DNA of 16,068 bases from an uncultured Muribaculaceae bacterium (GTDB taxonomy: Bacteria; Bacteroidota; Bacteroidia; Bacteroidales; Muribaculaceae), in contig CAJTYC010000060.1 of NCBI GenBank assembly GCA_910584185.1, forward strand, positions 1 through 16,068, in the 5' to 3' direction. The notes beneath the pieces were generated by a model. It made no database searches. It saw only the letters and a program-made list of their open reading frames with translations, and was not told the DNA's origin. This document shows, piece by piece, positions 1-7,441 of this stretch (position 1 is its first letter; every line of letters starts with the position of its first letter). A program made the translations under genes and the position numbers.

Positions 1-52
1 AACGACCCCGAGATTACAAATCACGTGCTCTGGCCAACTGAGCTAAAGAGGC
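1..52 (-). tRNA. tRNA-Thr (anticodon TGT), 3' part outside window
   Basis: Read on the minus strand, the acceptor 5' strand GCCTCTT is followed by TA, a D-arm with GCTC/GAGC, and an anticodon arm whose seven-base loop TTTGTAA carries TGT, reading Thr ACA codons. The variable loop GGGTC follows, and the gene leaves the window at the start of the T-arm. The anticodon stem CGTGA/TCTCG has one U-U mismatch in the middle, which I take as tolerated. It lies 4 bases downstream of the SRP RNA and has no promoter of its own in between, so the two are probably co-transcribed. Confidence 0.93.
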
Positions 53-56
53 AAAC

Positions 57-152
57 GGGCGAGCGATCTGCATCGCACCGCTCAACCCGCTACCCTTGCT
101 TCGGTCAAGATCTGGGGGATTTCACGGGGAGCTGGTCGTGCAGGACTCACCC
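57..152 (-). ncRNA. ffs: Bacterial small signal recognition particle RNA (4.5S-type)
   Basis: This RNA partners with Ffh to target nascent membrane and secreted proteins to the membrane. About 96 bases fold into one long hairpin. The ends GGGTGAG and CTCGCCC pair over 7 bp with one G-U. Further in, CTGCA pairs with TGCAG, ACC with GGT, GCTC with GAGC and CCC with GGG. The apical part carries the family pattern CCCCCAG ... AGCAAGGGTA, the two sides of the conserved Ffh-binding internal loop. The usual GGAA tetraloop is absent; between CAG and AGCA the sequence is ATCTTGACCGA, which places UGAC in the tetraloop position. The 5' end sits four bases after a strong -7 box, and tRNA-Thr follows 4 bases after the 3' end. 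The ends are set by the pairing and could be off by a few bases. Confidence 0.9.
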
Positions 153-156
153 ACTG

Positions 157-187
157 CAAAATTACAACTTTTTTCTGAATCTACAAA
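157..187 (-). promoter_or_regulatory. Promoter of SRP RNA / tRNA-Thr unit
   Basis: On the minus strand TTTG (184-187) is followed by 19 bases and TAATTTTG (157-164). This exactly matches the Bacteroidetes housekeeping pattern of -33 TTTG and -7 TAnnTTTG. The predicted transcription start coincides with the first paired base of the SRP RNA near 152. The bases after the -7 box, CAGT, are the same as at the tRNA-Pro(CGG) promoter. Confidence 0.82.
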
Positions 188-193
188 AAAAAT

Positions 194-242
194 AAGCCCT
201 CTCTTTCCACTTTTTTATGTTAAAAAGCAGAAAAGGGGGCTT
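194..242 (-). terminator. Hairpin terminator after the glycosidase gene, possibly bidirectional
   Basis: AAGCCC (194-199) pairs with GGGCTT (237-242), and the interior is a T/A-rich imperfect stem. On the minus strand it is followed by TATTTTTTTT, a good U-tract, and it lies about 70 bases after the glycosidase stop codon. On the plus strand it is followed by TTTTC, so it may also work in that direction. It separates the glycosidase gene from the SRP RNA promoter only a few bases further on. Confidence 0.75.
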
Positions 243-311
243 TTCTATATGATATGACACTCTTCAGAGCATCAATATCTTTTATCTAAAGTGGTCAACC
301 ATCAAGAAGAA

Positions 312-2597
312 TTACCGCACTCGGTCTACGACCACACGGTCTACGAGCGCACTGTTCACCTTGATGTTCATATTCTCATCTTCGGGGAGATATTCCAGCT
401 TCACAACGTGCTTGCCGGGCTGGAGTTCAACCTGCACACTGTTGCTCATGCCCCAGTCTTCCCAGTTGTTCACTCCGCGCTGCGGCATAACCACCGTGCC
501 GGCTTTCTTGCCATCAACCATCAGCGTGCGTATAGCCGCCTTGTTCTCGGTGTTGACAGGGCCTTCACCGTTGGCATAACGGAATCCGATAGCATAGACT
601 CCCGGTTCATCCACGGTTATCTCCACATCCGGTGTACCTTCACCGGTGTTGATACCCACGAAGCCGGCGCCATATGCACCGCGCGGATCAAGCACCTGAC
701 GTCCCAACGTCGCTTCCTTACCCTCGCCGGGAATCTCATATACATCGGGAAGCATGTTACGACGGGGTTCCGACGCGAAGCCCTGCGTGCCGTCTTCGGC
801 CACACCTATCACCTGCCATTCTCCCGGTTCGGTGGCGGCCCATTGCGTCTCGTGCGTGCGGCACACCTCCTTGCCATCCTTCAGCACGATATACTCGCCG
901 ATATATTCTATCGGATTCCAGCGAAGCAGGTTCTGGAGCGGAAGCAGTTCCTTGCCCTCTCCACTAATCTCAAACCATGCTATAGGTGTGAGCGGTGCCT
1001 TCTTGTTGGCCTGACGGTTTATGGTCATAGGCACTATCGGCTCGTTTGCCATCTGCACCTCTATGTCACCACCCTTGGCAAGCAATTTAGCCGGTATGAC
1101 TTTGGCCGGGTCGAGCGTCTTGCCATTAAGTGTCAGACTCTTCACCTTGTCGCCATACCCCTTCACGGTGATATTGAGACGTGCTCCGCGATAAGGGAAG
1201 TTGCTGAGCGTACGATCCTCCCCAAACACCTCCGGCACAAACGGCTGAATGCGCAGACCCTCCGGTTCGAAGTGTATACCCATCAATATTTGCTGGGTCA
1301 GGGCAAGGTTGCCCGACAGACACCAGAGCATATTGCTCGAGTTGAGTTCGGTGTATATATCACCGTTATCGAGGTTGAAGTTCTCCTTGTTGGTACAGAA
1401 GAGCGCCGCCGGACGGAATATCGCGCCGATACCCTCCACCACGCCGGGCTCGTTGCCGACCTTGGCCTGTGCCAAAGCCCAGTAGCAGCCCACGAAGGGC
1501 CAAAGCGCATTGTTATGATAGTTCGGCATGTCGGCTATCTGCGGATAGAATATAGCCGGGCCGAAGGGTGTGGTGGGATTACCCTGCGAAATCTCCTTCT
1601 GACGCGCCGGGGGTGCAATGTCGTAGAGTATCGCCAATGACTCACCGAGTGTCTCGGCACGCGGATTCAATATCTTGTTGTCGCGGCCATAGGTATACAT
1701 GCCGTAATATCCTTTGTCGGGCATATAGAAAGTCTCGTCGATGCGGGCTGCGAGCTCAGCCGACTTGGCGGCATATTCTTCTGCCACTTTCTTCTGACCA
1801 AGTATACCGGCCATGTCAGACACAGCCTTCAGCACGGCGGCATACATCACGTTGGTGCCCATAGCCTCGCTCTGTGAGATGTCGACAGTCTGCATCCACT
1901 TCGGGTGGCTCTGCTCGCGCCAGTCGATGAAGGAGGTCTCTCCCTTCACAAGGCCTTTGTCGCTCCATATGGTCTTCGCATCTTTCTCCAGGCTGCGAAG
2001 TGCAATAGGATACACTTTCTTGAGCCATTCCTTGTCGCCGGTCACCTTATAGACCTCCCATGCAGCGAGCACCCATACCATACGGTCGGTCGAAATGGGC
2101 CATGCGCCACCCGAACCTGTGTCCTGCACAATCTGCCCCGAAGGGTTGACTTTCTTCATAAGCGAGATCATGGACGCTTCGGGCTGAAGCGCTGCCATGG
2201 AGAGGATGATGGAATAGCTCACATCGCGGGTCCACACGCCGGCCCATTCCTTGCCGGTACGCAGCGTGGTGTCAGGCTCCACGGCATTGACCATCTCATC
2301 GAGCGCCATATTGTAGATGGCACGGTGAAGCAGGTTCCCTCCCTTAAGCTCAGGATATGAGGAGAGGTCGTTCTTGCGGTCCCATGCCTGGCTAATCGGC
2401 ATGAAGTACCCGGGACGCCCCTTGTAAGTGCTGCGGAGCGCATACGGGTTCTCTGCCCATGCCTTGAACTCATTCTGATAGATAGTGTCGCCTTGCCAGC
2501 GATAGGCGTCAGTGCTGACTATCACCCCGTTCTCACTGGCGGCAAATCCGCCCAGGGCCAACGCCCCGAGCGCCATGGTCATCAAGTTTCTTTTCAT
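312..2597 (-). CDS. Secreted six-hairpin (alpha/alpha)6-barrel glycosidase with C-terminal CBM-like domain
   Basis: 761 residues. A basic start and hydrophobic stretch (1-20, ending GGFAA) form a probable signal peptide, so the enzyme acts in the periplasm or at the cell surface. Residues about 85-440 look like a six-hairpin toroid as found in trehalase, glucoamylase and debranching-type families: GVWTRDVSYS (120-129), GGAWPISTDR (163-172), SFIDWREQ (222-229) and NALWPFVGCYWALA (363-376) are acid- and aromatic-rich segments typical of such active sites. A beta-rich linker follows. Residues about 655-761 (GVYAIGFRYANG, GVNNWEDWG, then LQPGKHVVKLEY) resemble a CBM6/CBM35-like sugar-binding jelly roll. 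Substrate and exact GH family cannot be read from the sequence; an alpha-glucosidic substrate is only a guess. It follows rnr in the same direction after 86 bases with an imperfect hairpin between, so it may be transcribed separately. No sus-type transporter genes are adjacent. Confidence 0.82.
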   Translation of the reverse strand: MKRNLMTMALGALALGGFAASENGVIVSTDAYRWQGDTIYQNEFKAWAENPYALRSTYKGRPGYFMPISQAWDRKNDLSSYPELKGGNLLHRAIYNMALDEMVNAVEPDTTLRTGKEWAGVWTRDVSYSIILSMAALQPEASMISLMKKVNPSGQIVQDTGSGGAWPISTDRMVWVLAAWEVYKVTGDKEWLKKVYPIALRSLEKDAKTIWSDKGLVKGETSFIDWREQSHPKWMQTVDISQSEAMGTNVMYAAVLKAVSDMAGILGQKKVAEEYAAKSAELAARIDETFYMPDKGYYGMYTYGRDNKILNPRAETLGESLAILYDIAPPARQKEISQGNPTTPFGPAIFYPQIADMPNYHNNALWPFVGCYWALAQAKVGNEPGVVEGIGAIFRPAALFCTNKENFNLDNGDIYTELNSSNMLWCLSGNLALTQQILMGIHFEPEGLRIQPFVPEVFGEDRTLSNFPYRGARLNITVKGYGDKVKSLTLNGKTLDPAKVIPAKLLAKGGDIEVQMANEPIVPMTINRQANKKAPLTPIAWFEISGEGKELLPLQNLLRWNPIEYIGEYIVLKDGKEVCRTHETQWAATEPGEWQVIGVAEDGTQGFASEPRRNMLPDVYEIPGEGKEATLGRQVLDPRGAYGAGFVGINTGEGTPDVEITVDEPGVYAIGFRYANGEGPVNTENKAAIRTLMVDGKKAGTVVMPQRGVNNWEDWGMSNSVQVELQPGKHVVKLEYLPEDENMNIKVNSALVDRVVVDRVR

Positions 2598-2632
2598 GTA
2601 TTATGTAGGTTAATCAATTTAATATAAAGAAA

Positions 2633-2676
2633 GTCTGAGATATGAATAAAACTACTTCATCACTCATAACTCTGAC
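2633..2676 (-). terminator. Imperfect inverted repeat between rnr and glycosidase, possible terminator
   Basis: GTCTGAGATATGA (2633-2645) and TCATAACTCTGAC (2664-2676) form 13-base arms pairing at 11 positions, with a loop of 18 bases. On the minus strand the stem is followed by TTTCTTTATATT, a broken U-tract. It starts 8 bases after the rnr stop codon. It could end rnr transcription or only partly attenuate read-through into the glycosidase gene. Confidence 0.42.
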
Positions 2677-2683
2677 CTAAAAC

Positions 2684-4927
2684 TTACTTACGGTGTCTGG
2701 TCTTCTGCTTGCGTGAGCCGCGAGAATGCTTGGCCTCGTGGCGCTTGCCGGGCTTGCGTGTCTCGATGGGCTTGTTGGGGTTACCCTTGTCGTCGACAAG
2801 CGCGAAGTCGAGCTGCTTGCGGTCGAGGTCGGCACGTGCCACTTGCACTTTCACCTGGTCTCCCAAAGTGTAGCGTGTGCCGTGACGCCGGCCAATCAGG
2901 CAGTAGTTCTTCTCGTCGAAGTCGTAGTAGTCATCGGCCAAATCACGTATCGGCACCAAACCCTCGCACATGCTCTCGGTCAGCTCCACATAGAAGCCCC
3001 ATTCGGTCACTCCCGATATCACGCCATCATATATCTCGCCCAAGCGCTCCGACATAAATTCCACCTGCTTGTAACGTATGGAGGCGCGCTCTGCGTTGGC
3101 GGCAAGCTGCTCCATGTCGCTGTCATGGCGGCACTCATCCTCGAGCTTCACCTTGTCCACGCTGCGGCCACCCTCGGCATATTTGGCAAGCAACCTGTGC
3201 ACCATCATATCGGGATAGCGGCGTATCGGCGATGTGAAGTGGGTATAGTAAGGCATGGCGAGTCCGTAGTGACCTATGTTGTCGGTCGTATAGACAGCCT
3301 TGGCCATGGAGCGGATGGCAAGCATGGAAAGCATATTCTCTTCCCCTTTACCCTTTATATCCTTGAGCAGCTTGTTTACGCTCTTGTTGACGTCGCGCGC
3401 CGAACCGTCGGTGTTGATTTTATGGCCGAAGCGCGATGCTATCACGTTGAGGTTGCTCAGTTTCTCGGGATCCGGATTGTCATGCACTCGATACACGAAT
3501 GTCTTGGCCTTCTTCTTGTTCTCCACCTTGCCTATCGACTCTGCCACGGTGAGGTTGGCAAGGAGCATGAACTCCTCGAGGAGCTGGTTAGCCTCTTTCG
3601 ACTCTTTGAAAAATACGCTGATCGGCTTGCCGGTCTCATCGATCTCGAAACGCACCTCTGCGCGTCCAAATTCGAGCGCACCCTGACGGTAACGGCGGCG
3701 GCGCAGCTCCTGGGCGAGGTCGTTGAGCACAAGTATCTCACGCTTGTAGTCCCCCTCACCGGTATCTATGACTGCCTGTGCCTCCTCGTAGGTGAAGCGG
3801 CGGTCGCTCTTGATCACGGTGCGGCCTATGCGGCTGTTGAGCACGTTGGCTTTGGAGTCGAGTTCGAAAATGGCCGAGAAGGTCAGCTTCTCTTCGTTGG
3901 GACGCAATGAGCATATGCCGTTGCTGAGGTGCTCGGGAAGCATCGGTATGGTGCGGTCCACAAGGTAGACACTCGTGGCGCGGTGCTGAGCCTCTTTATC
4001 TATAACGGAGCCGGGGCGCACATAGTGCGTCACGTCGGCGATATGCACACCCACCTCCCAGTTGCCGTTGGCAAGCTGGCGTATGGAGAGTGCGTCGTCG
4101 AAGTCCTTGGCATCGCGCGGGTCGATGGTGAAGGTGGTGACGCTGCGGAAGTCCTCGCGCTTCTTCACCTCCTCGGGCGTTATGCCGGCGTTGATGCGGT
4201 TAGCCGCCTTCTCCACGTTTTCCGGATATTTATACGGCAACCCGAACTCTGCCAAGATAGCGTGCATCTCGGCGTTGTTCTCTCCCTTCTCGCCGAGTAT
4301 GTCGATTATCTCGCCGCGCGGGTTCATCTCGTCGTCGCGCCATTGCGTGATACGCGCCACGGCCTTGTCGCCGGTCTTGCCACCCTTCAGCTTCTTCTTG
4401 TCGAGGATTATGTCGGCCGCGAGAAATTTGGAATCGGTGACAAGCGCGGCATAGTTCTTGTCAATCTTGAGCGTACCCACAAACTGCTGGTCGCGGGCCT
4501 CGATAATCTCGATGACGCGGGCCTCGGGAGACTGCCCGCGGCGTGCCGCCGACACCACCACGCGCACCCGGTCGCCATTCAACGCATGCATCGAATTGCG
4601 CTCGGCCACCATTATCTGCTCATCGTCGATCACCACGGCGTTCTTGCCGTTGCTGCGGCGCACAAAGTAGCCCTCGTTCTCCACGCCGCGATTGCCGATG
4701 GCCTTGTATTTGCCAAGGTCAACCTCAAGTATATCCTCGGCTGCAACGAGGTCGTCGAGCGCGTTCAGCAAATTATTGCGATGCGACTTGTTGTCGAGCC
4801 CTATGCCAAATGCTATCTGCTTGTAATTAAAACTCTGCTTGGGATTCTTCTGCAAGAACTCCATTATCTTGTCGAAGAGGTCGCGCTTAGATACGCGCTG
4901 CCCTCTACCTCTGTTATCTCTATTCAT
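2684..4927 (-). CDS. rnr: Ribonuclease R, 3'-5' exoribonuclease
   Basis: 747 residues, slightly shorter than the enterobacterial enzyme. RNase R degrades structured RNA processively from the 3' end and takes part in mRNA, rRNA and tmRNA-linked quality control in the cytoplasm. An N-terminal winged-helix-like segment (about 12-75) and cold-shock domains (about 85-210) precede the RNB catalytic domain (about 255-585). The latter holds the metal-binding aspartate motif TIDPRDAKDFDDA (267-279) and the signature HFTSPIRRYPDMMVHRLL (563-580). An S1 RNA-binding domain (about 630-712, GVISGVTEWGFYVEL) and a Lys/Arg/His-rich tail (720-747) follow. The start MNRDNRGRGQ is the only ATG before a clear domain, and the upstream DNA is A/T-rich and then repetitive. 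It is the first gene of the minus-strand pair and faces away from tRNA-Pro. I saw no promoter that fits the Bacteroidetes consensus well. Confidence 0.97.
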   Translation of the reverse strand: MNRDNRGRGQRVSKRDLFDKIMEFLQKNPKQSFNYKQIAFGIGLDNKSHRNNLLNALDDLVAAEDILEVDLGKYKAIGNRGVENEGYFVRRSNGKNAVVIDDEQIMVAERNSMHALNGDRVRVVVSAARRGQSPEARVIEIIEARDQQFVGTLKIDKNYAALVTDSKFLAADIILDKKKLKGGKTGDKAVARITQWRDDEMNPRGEIIDILGEKGENNAEMHAILAEFGLPYKYPENVEKAANRINAGITPEEVKKREDFRSVTTFTIDPRDAKDFDDALSIRQLANGNWEVGVHIADVTHYVRPGSVIDKEAQHRATSVYLVDRTIPMLPEHLSNGICSLRPNEEKLTFSAIFELDSKANVLNSRIGRTVIKSDRRFTYEEAQAVIDTGEGDYKREILVLNDLAQELRRRRYRQGALEFGRAEVRFEIDETGKPISVFFKESKEANQLLEEFMLLANLTVAESIGKVENKKKAKTFVYRVHDNPDPEKLSNLNVIASRFGHKINTDGSARDVNKSVNKLLKDIKGKGEENMLSMLAIRSMAKAVYTTDNIGHYGLAMPYYTHFTSPIRRYPDMMVHRLLAKYAEGGRSVDKVKLEDECRHDSDMEQLAANAERASIRYKQVEFMSERLGEIYDGVISGVTEWGFYVELTESMCEGLVPIRDLADDYYDFDEKNYCLIGRRHGTRYTLGDQVKVQVARADLDRKQLDFALVDDKGNPNKPIETRKPGKRHEAKHSRGSRKQKTRHRK

Positions 4928-4980
4928 ATCGTTTGGTTATTTTTTATATAATTTCTATCGCCCCCACGCCATAAAGCCAT

Positions 4981-5052
4981 ATTAGCCATATTAGCCATAT
5001 TAGCCCCATTAGCCCCATTAGCCCCATTAGCCATATTAGCCCCATTAGCCCT
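4981..5052. repeat. 9-bp tandem repeat, 8 units
   Basis: Eight adjacent 9-base units in two main versions: ATTAGCCAT (4981-4998, 5026-5034) and ATTAGCCCC (4999-5025, 5035-5043), the last unit being ATTAGCCCT. Degenerate units flank it on both sides (4971-4980 and 5053-5060). The difference between units is confined to the last two bases. It lies 54 bases upstream of the rnr start codon and so may be in the rnr leader; read in that direction it is GGGGCTAAT-like. The rest of the 264-base gap between rnr and tRNA-Pro is A/T-rich, contains a C7 run at 5066-5072, and shows no gene. Confidence 0.95.
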
Positions 5053-5144
5053 ATCAGCCTAATTACCCCCCCATTATTATAACAACAATTCCCAAGCCAA
5101 TTCCGCCACAATACGCGAATATAATAATATTTTCCCACTTTTTC

Positions 5145-5175
5145 TTGCATTTGCCGAAAAATTTAGCTAATTTTG
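5145..5175 (+). promoter_or_regulatory. Promoter of tRNA-Pro(CGG)
   Basis: TTG (5145-5147), 20 bases, then TAATTTTG (5168-5175) matches the Bacteroidetes -33/-7 pattern. The tRNA begins 16 bases after the -7 box, leaving a short leader. TAATTTTGCAGT is identical over 12 bases to the SRP RNA promoter on the other strand. Confidence 0.78.
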
Positions 5176-5191
5176 CAGTCGCAAACCAAAT

Positions 5192-5265
5192 CGGGGTGTA
5201 GCACAGTTGGTTAGCGCGCTACGTTCGGGACGTAGAGGTCGGGCGTTCGAGTCGCCTCACCCCGA
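5192..5265 (+). tRNA. tRNA-Pro (anticodon CGG)
   Basis: A full cloverleaf: acceptor CGGGGTG/CACCCCG (7 bp), anticodon stem CTACG/CGTAG with loop TTCGGGA carrying CGG, variable loop AGGTC, T-arm GGGCG-TTCGAGT-CGCCT with one G-U, and discriminator A. CCA is not encoded. The D-stem GCAC/GCGC contains one A-C mismatch. It has its own promoter and terminator and forms a single-gene unit just ahead of metG. Confidence 0.96.
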
Positions 5266-5277
5266 CTTATTGCAAGA

Positions 5278-5307
5278 AGAATCAGCATCTATGCTGGTTC
5301 TTTTTTT
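5278..5307 (+). terminator. Intrinsic terminator of tRNA-Pro(CGG)
   Basis: AGAATCAGCAT and ATGCTGGTTCT (5278-5301) form up to 11 bp with one G-U and a very short loop, followed by a run of T to 5307. It begins 12 bases after the tRNA end and separates the tRNA from metG. Confidence 0.88.
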
Positions 5308-5326
5308 ATTTCTGCAATTTTATGAG

Positions 5327-5334
5327 TAATTTTG
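5327..5334 (+). promoter_or_regulatory. Candidate -7 box of the metG promoter
   Basis: TAATTTTG fits TAnnTTTG exactly and lies between the tRNA-Pro terminator and metG, giving a leader of about 65 bases. The matching -33 region falls in the terminator's T-run and has no clear TTG, so this is weaker than the stable-RNA promoters. Confidence 0.5.
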
Positions 5335-5407
5335 TAAGCATTTTGAGGGTCAAGTCCATATGCCGCCCCGTTATGCAGAAGTTTTAAAATATCAATATAT
5401 CAATCAT

Positions 5408-7441
5408 ATGAAACGTACATTAATCACCACAGCTCTCCCCTACGCCAACGGGCCGGTGCATATCGGCCACCTCGCCGGCGTATACGTACCTGCCGACATA
5501 TATGCCAGGTATCTCCGTCTTCAAGGCCGCGAGTGCCTGCTCATAGGCGGCTCTGACGAGCATGGCGTGCCTATCACCATCAAGGCCCGCAATGAGGGCG
5601 TGACGCCCCAGGACATCGTGGATCGTTACCACAAGATCATCAAGGATTCGTTTGAGGAGTTCGGCATCTCGTTCGATGTCTACGGTCGCACCACCAGCGA
5701 CACTCATCGCCGCGTCGCCTCCGATTTCTTCCGCCGCCTTTACGACAAGGGCGAGTTTGTGGAGAAGACCTCCGAACAGCTCTATGACGAGGAGGCCGGC
5801 CAGTTTCTCGCCGACCGTTACGTCACCGGCACCTGCCCCCACTGCGGCAATGAGCATGCCTATGGAGACCAGTGCGAGGCATGCGGCACTTCGCTCAACG
5901 CCACCGACCTTATCAACCCGAAGTCAGCTATCACCGGCTCTGTGCCTGTGATGCGCGAGACCAAGCATTATTACCTCCCTCTCGACAAGTGGCAGCCCGC
6001 TCTCGAGAAGTGGATTCTCGAGGAGCACAAGGAGTGGAAGCCCAACGTATACGGCCAGTGCAAGTCCTGGCTCGACATGGGCCTGCAACCCCGCGCCGTG
6101 AGCCGCGACCTCGACTGGGGTATCCCGGTGCCGGTGGAGGGTGCCGAGGGTAAGGTGCTATACGTCTGGTTTGACGCCCCCATCGGATATATCTCCAATA
6201 CCATCGACCTCGTGGGCGAAAAGGAAGCAGACAAGTGGTGGAAGGACCCTGAGACCCGTATGCTTCATTTCATCGGCAAGGACAATATCGTGTTCCATTG
6301 CATCGTGTTCCCTGCCATGCTTATGGCTGACGGCTCGTTCAATCTCCCCGACAATGTGCCGGCCAATGAGTTCCTCAACCTCGAGGATGACAAGATTTCG
6401 ACTTCGCGCAATTGGGCGGTATGGCTGCACGAATATCTCCGCGATTTCCCCGGCAAGCAGGATGTGCTCCGCTATGTGCTCACTGCCAATGCCCCTGAAA
6501 CCAAGGACAACAATTTCACATGGAAGGATTTCCAAGCCCGCAACAATAATGAGTTAGTGGCTATCCTCGGCAATTTCGTGAACCGCGCCCTTGTGCTCGA
6601 CCATAAGTATTTCGAGGGTAAGGTGCCGGCATGCGGCCCTCTGCAGGATATCGACATCAAGGCTTTCGAAGAGATAAAGGAGGCTGTGGTTGCCATGACC
6701 GACGATCTGGAGAATTTCAAGTTCCGCGAGGCTCTCCGCCAGGCCATGAATGTGGCCCGTATCGGCAACAAGTATCTCGCCGACTGCGAACCTTGGAAGC
6801 TTTGGAAGACTGACCCGGCCCGTGTGGCGACTATCCTTAATGTGGCGCTCCAGATTTGCGCCAACCTCGCTGTCGTGTTCGAACCGTTCACTCCCTTCAT
6901 GGCCGAAGACCTCCGCAAGACTCTCGGCATAGATTGCCTCTCTTGGGATATGGCGGGACGCACCGACATCCTCGCGGCAGGCAGTCAGCTCGGCGAGGCT
7001 CATCTCCTCTTCGAGAAGATTGATGATGCCCCCATCGAGGCACAGGTGCAGAAGCTCCTCGACACCAAGAAGCAGAACGAGCTCAAGGCTTGGACTCCCG
7101 AGCCGGTGAAGGCTGACTGCTCTTTCGAGGATTTCGAGAAGGTAGACATCCGCGTGGGCAAGGTGCTCGAGTGCTCCAAGGTGAAAAAGTCGAAGAAGCT
7201 CCTGCAATTCCTCATTGAAGATGGCATGGAGAAGCGCACCATCCTCAGTGGCATAGCCCTCAGCTATCCCGACCCCGAAGTGCTCGTAGGCAAGGAGATA
7301 TGCTTCATCGCCAACTTCCCGCCCCGCAAGATGATGGGCATAGAGAGCCAGGGCATGATTCTCTCGGCAGTAAACCCCGACGGCACCCTGACAGTAGTAG
7401 GCCCAACAGCCGAAGTACAACCCGGCGCCCAAGTAGGATAA
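5408..7441 (+). CDS. metG: Methionyl-tRNA synthetase
   Basis: 677 residues; charges tRNA-Met with methionine using ATP, in the cytoplasm. The class I catalytic fold shows [14 protein letters not shown] (11-24) with the HIGH motif at 18-21. The zinc-binding knuckle has cysteines 143, 146, 156 and 159. The KMSKS loop appears as KISTS (329-333), a form known in this enzyme family. An anticodon-binding helical domain spans about 370-540. A C-terminal OB-fold tRNA-binding domain (about 572-677, [21 protein letters not shown] and GMESQG-like [11 protein letters not shown]) promotes dimer formation in relatives. The reading frame is open back to 5360, but the ATG at 5408 places [15 protein letters not shown] at the usual family start. 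There is no clear Shine-Dalgarno sequence. The last about 20 codons end mainly in A or C, unlike the rest. Its TAA directly touches the stop of the convergent AsmA gene. Confidence 0.97.
   Translation: MKRTLITTALPYANGPVHIGHLAGVYVPADIYARYLRLQGRECLLIGGSDEHGVPITIKARNEGVTPQDIVDRYHKIIKDSFEEFGISFDVYGRTTSDTHRRVASDFFRRLYDKGEFVEKTSEQLYDEEAGQFLADRYVTGTCPHCGNEHAYGDQCEACGTSLNATDLINPKSAITGSVPVMRETKHYYLPLDKWQPALEKWILEEHKEWKPNVYGQCKSWLDMGLQPRAVSRDLDWGIPVPVEGAEGKVLYVWFDAPIGYISNTIDLVGEKEADKWWKDPETRMLHFIGKDNIVFHCIVFPAMLMADGSFNLPDNVPANEFLNLEDDKISTSRNWAVWLHEYLRDFPGKQDVLRYVLTANAPETKDNNFTWKDFQARNNNELVAILGNFVNRALVLDHKYFEGKVPACGPLQDIDIKAFEEIKEAVVAMTDDLENFKFREALRQAMNVARIGNKYLADCEPWKLWKTDPARVATILNVALQICANLAVVFEPFTPFMAEDLRKTLGIDCLSWDMAGRTDILAAGSQLGEAHLLFEKIDDAPIEAQVQKLLDTKKQNELKAWTPEPVKADCSFEDFEKVDIRVGKVLECSKVKKSKKLLQFLIEDGMEKRTILSGIALSYPDPEVLVGKEICFIANFPPRKMMGIESQGMILSAVNPDGTLTVVGPTAEVQPGAQVG

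Noticed and set aside
291..1640. 449-codon open frame on the plus strand over the glycosidase gene
   Set aside because: Antisense shadow; the product is of low complexity (many His, Val, Arg) and has no family resemblance, while the minus strand has a signal peptide and glycosidase motifs.
2726..4951. Two long plus-strand open frames (394 and 340 codons) inside rnr
   Set aside because: Both are antisense to a complete RNase R and have no recognisable domain or start signal.
4971..5060. CRISPR array
   Set aside because: The 9-bp units are adjacent with no spacers, and no cas genes are nearby; it is a simple tandem repeat.
4944..5150. 68-codon minus-strand frame with GLMGLIWLIW periodicity
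   Set aside because: The periodic hydrophobic peptide is simply the 9-bp repeat read in frame; every frame through it would be periodic, and the repeat is better explained as DNA.
5360..5407. Sixteen-codon upstream extension of metG
   Set aside because: Not part of the family; the start at 5408 agrees with MetRS homologues, and 5360 lies close to the expected transcription start.
6554..7432. 292-codon minus-strand open frame inside metG
   Set aside because: Antisense shadow of MetRS; no start signal, Leu/Glu/His-rich product.
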